Shown here: positions 21,745 through 23,918 of the stretch, piece after piece
Layout: each line of letters opens with the position of its first letter
How positions within the stretch are numbered: the first letter of the stretch is position 1
Assembly (NCBI GenBank): GCA_002368575.1
Contig: DFEA01000096.1
Location: 6,452-30,369, forward strand
Direction of reading: 5' to 3'
DNA from: Lachnospiraceae bacterium UBA3814
GTDB lineage: Bacteria; Bacillota; Clostridia; Lachnospirales; Lachnospiraceae
Length of the DNA stretch: 23,918 nucleotides
The notes under the pieces: model-generated
The model's database searches: none
The model's input: the letters and a program-made list of their open reading frames with translations, nothing else
Told to the model about the DNA's origin: nothing
Made by a program: the position numbers and the translations under genes

Positions 21745-23667
21745 ATGGGGAGAAATGACAGCAGCTACGATGCCGCCAGTATAACCGTTCTGGAGGGCCT
21801 CGAGGCGGTCAGAAAAAGGCCGGGAATGTATATAGGCTCCGTTACCACAAAGGGGCTTAACCATCTTATCTATGAGATCGTCGACAATGCCGTTGACGAA
21901 CATCTTGCGGGCTACTGCGACAAAATCAGCGTAACACTGGAAAAGGACGGTTCCGCTACCATAAGCGATAACGGAAGAGGGATCCCTGTGGGAATGCATG
22001 AGCTGGGCGTCAGCGCCGAGCGTATTGTTATGACTACGCTCCATGCCGGGGGAAAATTCGATTCCGCTTCATATAAGACCAGCGGCGGGCTTCACGGGGT
22101 GGGCTCTTCCGTTGTCAATGCGCTTTCAACATATCTGGACATAGAGGTCAGAAGAGACGGCAGGGTCTACCACGACAGATATAACCGGGGAGAGCCTGTC
22201 ATAGAGCTTGAGGGAGGACTTCTTCCGGTGATCGGCAATGCCAGGGGCACCGGCACGAAGATAAACTTCCTGCCCGATGACACGATCTTTGAGAAGACCA
22301 GGTTCAAGGAGGAGGATATCAAAAGCCGGCTCCACGAGACTGCCTATCTGAATCCCAGACTTACAATAATATTTAAGGATCTTCGCGGGGATGTGCCTGA
22401 GGAGATCACCTATAACGAGCCTGACGGGATAATCGGGTTCGTAAAGGATATCAATCAAAAGGAAGAGGCTGTTACGGAGCCGGTGTTCTTTAAAGGGGAA
22501 TCCGAGGGCATAGAGGTGGAGATCGCCTTTCAGTATGTCAATGAGTTCCATGAGAACGTGCTGGGCTTCTGCAACAACATCTACAATTCCGAAGGCGGTA
22601 CTCATCTTACCGGCTTTAAGACCGTATTTACAAACATCATGAACAATTACGCCAGAGAGCTTGGCGTTTTAAAGGATAAGGATCAGAACTTTACGGGCGC
22701 GGATATAAGGAACGGCATGACCGCGGTGGTATCGATCAAGCATCCGGACCCCCGCTTTGAGGGACAGACTAAAACAAAGCTTGATAACCAGGATGCGCTT
22801 AAGGCTGTGGCCAAGGTGGCCGGCGACGAGCTGGTGCTTTATTTTGACCGAAACATCGAGGATCTGAAGGCCGTCCTTTCCTGTGCGGAAAAAGCCGCAA
22901 AGATCAGAAAGACCGAGGAAAAGGCCAAAACGAATATGCTCACGAAGCAGAAGTATTCCTTTGATTCAAACGGGAAGCTTGCAAACTGTGAGAGCAGGGA
23001 TGCCTCAAAATGTGAGATATTCATTGTAGAGGGTGATTCCGCGGGAGGCAGCGCAAAGACCGCCAGAGACCGCATGTACCAGGCCATCCTTCCAATAAGG
23101 GGCAAGATACTGAACGTTGAGAAGGCTACCATTGACAAGGTCCTTGCCAACGCGGAGATAAAGACCATGATCAATGCCTTCGGCTGCGGCTTTTCGGAGG
23201 GCTACGGGAACGACTTTGACATTACAAGGCTCCGCTATGACAAGATCATAATAATGGCGGATGCCGATGTGGACGGGGCGCATATATCGACCCTTCTCCT
23301 TACCCTTTTTTACAGGTTCATGCCTGAGCTTATCTACGAGGGACATATCTACATAGCCATGCCGCCGCTGTATAAGGCCATGCCCCAGAAAGGGAAAGAG
23401 GAATATCTGTATGACGACAAGGCTCTTTCCGTATACAGGAGATCTCACAAAAACTTTACACTTCAGCGGTATAAGGGGCTGGGAGAGATGGACGCCGAGC
23501 AGCTGTGGGAGACCACTCTCGATCCCGCCAGAAGGAGGCTCAAGCTCGTGGAGATAGAGGACGCGAGGCTTGCCTCAGCCACGACGGAGCTGCTCATGGG
23601 AAATGAGGTCCCCCCAAGAAGGGATTTTATTTACCGGCATGCGCAGGACGCGGAGCTTGATGTGTAA
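21745..23667 (+). CDS. parE: Type IIA DNA topoisomerase subunit B (ParE/GyrB family)
   Basis: A 640-residue ATPase subunit of topoisomerase IV or gyrase. GHKL ATPase domain: EIVDNAVDE (44-52) with catalytic Glu44 and Asn48, DNGRGIP (75-81), GGLHGVG (114-120) and the transducer loop GQTKTKL (340-346). Toprim domain: EGDSAGG (429-435) and DADVDGAH (506-513) metal sites. It ends with YKGLGEMDAEQLWETT and a short tail. Several signatures (GQTKTKL, KILNVEKA, DADVDGAHI) are gyrase-like. I call it parE because Lachnospiraceae carry such a second B subunit beside a parC-like gene, and because no recF or dnaN is adjacent, but gyrB is possible. The start is the ATG at 21745 with GAGGGGGA upstream; the longer in-frame start at 21670 would translate the leader hairpin. 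Confidence 0.9.
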   Translation: MGRNDSSYDAASITVLEGLEAVRKRPGMYIGSVTTKGLNHLIYEIVDNAVDEHLAGYCDKISVTLEKDGSATISDNGRGIPVGMHELGVSAERIVMTTLHAGGKFDSASYKTSGGLHGVGSSVVNALSTYLDIEVRRDGRVYHDRYNRGEPVIELEGGLLPVIGNARGTGTKINFLPDDTIFEKTRFKEEDIKSRLHETAYLNPRLTIIFKDLRGDVPEEITYNEPDGIIGFVKDINQKEEAVTEPVFFKGESEGIEVEIAFQYVNEFHENVLGFCNNIYNSEGGTHLTGFKTVFTNIMNNYARELGVLKDKDQNFTGADIRNGMTAVVSIKHPDPRFEGQTKTKLDNQDALKAVAKVAGDELVLYFDRNIEDLKAVLSCAEKAAKIRKTEEKAKTNMLTKQKYSFDSNGKLANCESRDASKCEIFIVEGDSAGGSAKTARDRMYQAILPIRGKILNVEKATIDKVLANAEIKTMINAFGCGFSEGYGNDFDITRLRYDKIIIMADADVDGAHISTLLLTLFYRFMPELIYEGHIYIAMPPLYKAMPQKGKEEYLYDDKALSVYRRSHKNFTLQRYKGLGEMDAEQLWETTLDPARRRLKLVEIEDARLASATTELLMGNEVPPRRDFIYRHAQDAELDV

Positions 23668-23678
23668 GGAGAGGCTTT

Positions 23679-23828
23679 GTGACATTGAAGATGGACCGCC
23701 GCACAAATACAGAACCGATCAGCGCGGACAGGGATATTATCAAATTTGATATTTGCTGCGCAAATATCGAATCGGATCGGCGCAGACAGGGAAATGATCC
23801 GTTTGGCAGGCCAAACGGATCGGCATGA
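23679..23828 (+). CDS. Possible 49-residue ORF across the hairpin array (doubtful)
   Basis: A GTG start at 23679 lies 4 bases after AAGGAGAGG (23666-23674), directly behind the parE stop, and opens a 49-codon frame ending at TGA 23826-23828. The product is polar (MDRRTNTEPISADRD near the start) and like nothing I know. Most of it is encoded by hairpins and direct repeats, so the frame may be open by chance. The good ribosome site is the only reason to list it. Confidence 0.15.
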   Translation: MTLKMDRRTNTEPISADRDIIKFDICCANIESDRRRQGNDPFGRPNGSA

Positions 23829-23868
23829 ACTGAAGTTCATGCCTAAGCGCACGAACCTGGTTCGGCGC
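23715..23868 (+). repeat. Array of four back-to-back hairpins with 25-base direct repeats
   Basis: Hairpin A: ATTTGATATTTGC (23744-23756) with GCAAATATCGAAT (23760-23772), enclosed by CCGATC (23715-23720) and GATCGG (23775-23780). Hairpin B: GATCCGTTTGGC (23796-23807) with GCCAAACGGATC (23810-23821), perfect. Hairpin C: GGCATGAACT (23822-23831) with AGTTCATGCC (23834-23843), perfect and directly abutting B. Hairpin D: GCGC and CGAACC (23847-23857) with GGTTCG and GCGC (23859-23868). Two direct repeats of 25 bases, GATCRGCGCRGACAGGGA plus 7 more (23717-23741 and 23775-23799, 21 of 25 identical), precede hairpins A and B. Hairpin D runs directly into the ribosome site of the next gene. Confidence 0.9.
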
Positions 23869-23882
23869 AGGAGGAGAAGAAA

Positions 23883-23918
23883 ATGCCGAAGAACCCGGAA
23901 ACGGACAGTAAGCTTAAG
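23883..23918 (+). CDS. Start of the probable topoisomerase subunit A gene (3' end outside window)
   Basis: Only the first 12 codons (MPKNPETDSKLK) are in the window. The ATG has an excellent AGGAGGAG site at 23869-23876. Position and strand directly after a ParE/GyrB-type gene make a ParC/GyrA-type partner likely, but the residues visible are a variable N-terminal tail and do not prove it. Confidence 0.5.
   Translation, partial: MPKNPETDSKLK

Noticed and set aside
23715..23868. CRISPR array
   Set aside because: There are only two full direct repeats with four mismatches, the intervening sequence is itself palindromic rather than unique, and no cas genes are nearby.

Overview
This window looks like chromosomal DNA of a Gram-positive clostridium, most likely Lachnospiraceae. 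That is inferred from the proteins: a GerW/YtfJ sporulation protein, the Firmicutes order rpmB / yloU / yloV / recG, a Lachnospiraceae-like ParE/GyrB, and AGGAGG ribosome binding sites with SigA-type promoters. I see no phage, insertion sequence, tRNA, rRNA or CRISPR array. No gene-free stretch exceeds 300 bases.

Layout. (1) 1-5814, plus strand: 3' part of a class B penicillin-binding protein; a small unknown protein; a DUF2953-type membrane protein with an acidic repeat insert; GerW; a coiled-coil protein with a short J-domain behind a strong promoter and a folded leader; a MATE transporter. (2) 5984-7669, plus: a receiver-GGDEF-EAL protein with a decayed GGDEF motif, ending at a shared bidirectional terminator. 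(3) 7754-12177, minus: metY, trkH and trkA (K+ uptake), and rpmB, which is divergent from the next block. (4) 12328-18784, plus: yloU-yloV(fakA)-recG, then a multidomain CotH kinase gene that overlaps recG by 4 bases. (5) 18983-21474, plus: a beta-helix 'carbohydrate-binding' membrane-anchored protein, a stand-alone VTC (polyphosphate polymerase-type) protein and a DUF4956 membrane protein. (6) 21745-end, plus: parE/gyrB-like topoisomerase subunit B and the first 12 codons of what is probably its subunit A partner.

The most interesting content is the CotH / beta-helix / VTC / DUF4956 group. It combines two ATP-using phosphate-transfer families with membrane and surface partners, and suggests an envelope-associated phosphorylation or polyphosphate system. 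As far as I know its bacterial role is not described.

The second unusual feature is non-coding. The gaps around this group and between the two topoisomerase genes are almost entirely folded DNA/RNA: a 19-bp-arm palindrome (18824-18924), a four-hairpin array (20573-20747), a multibranch element (21490-21595) and a second four-hairpin array with 25-base direct repeats (23715-23868). An 18-base piece of the first array recurs at 2907-2924, so at least part of it belongs to a dispersed intergenic repeat family.

Limits: all calls come from reading the sequence. Family names rest on remembered motifs, not on database searches, and RNA folds were paired by hand.
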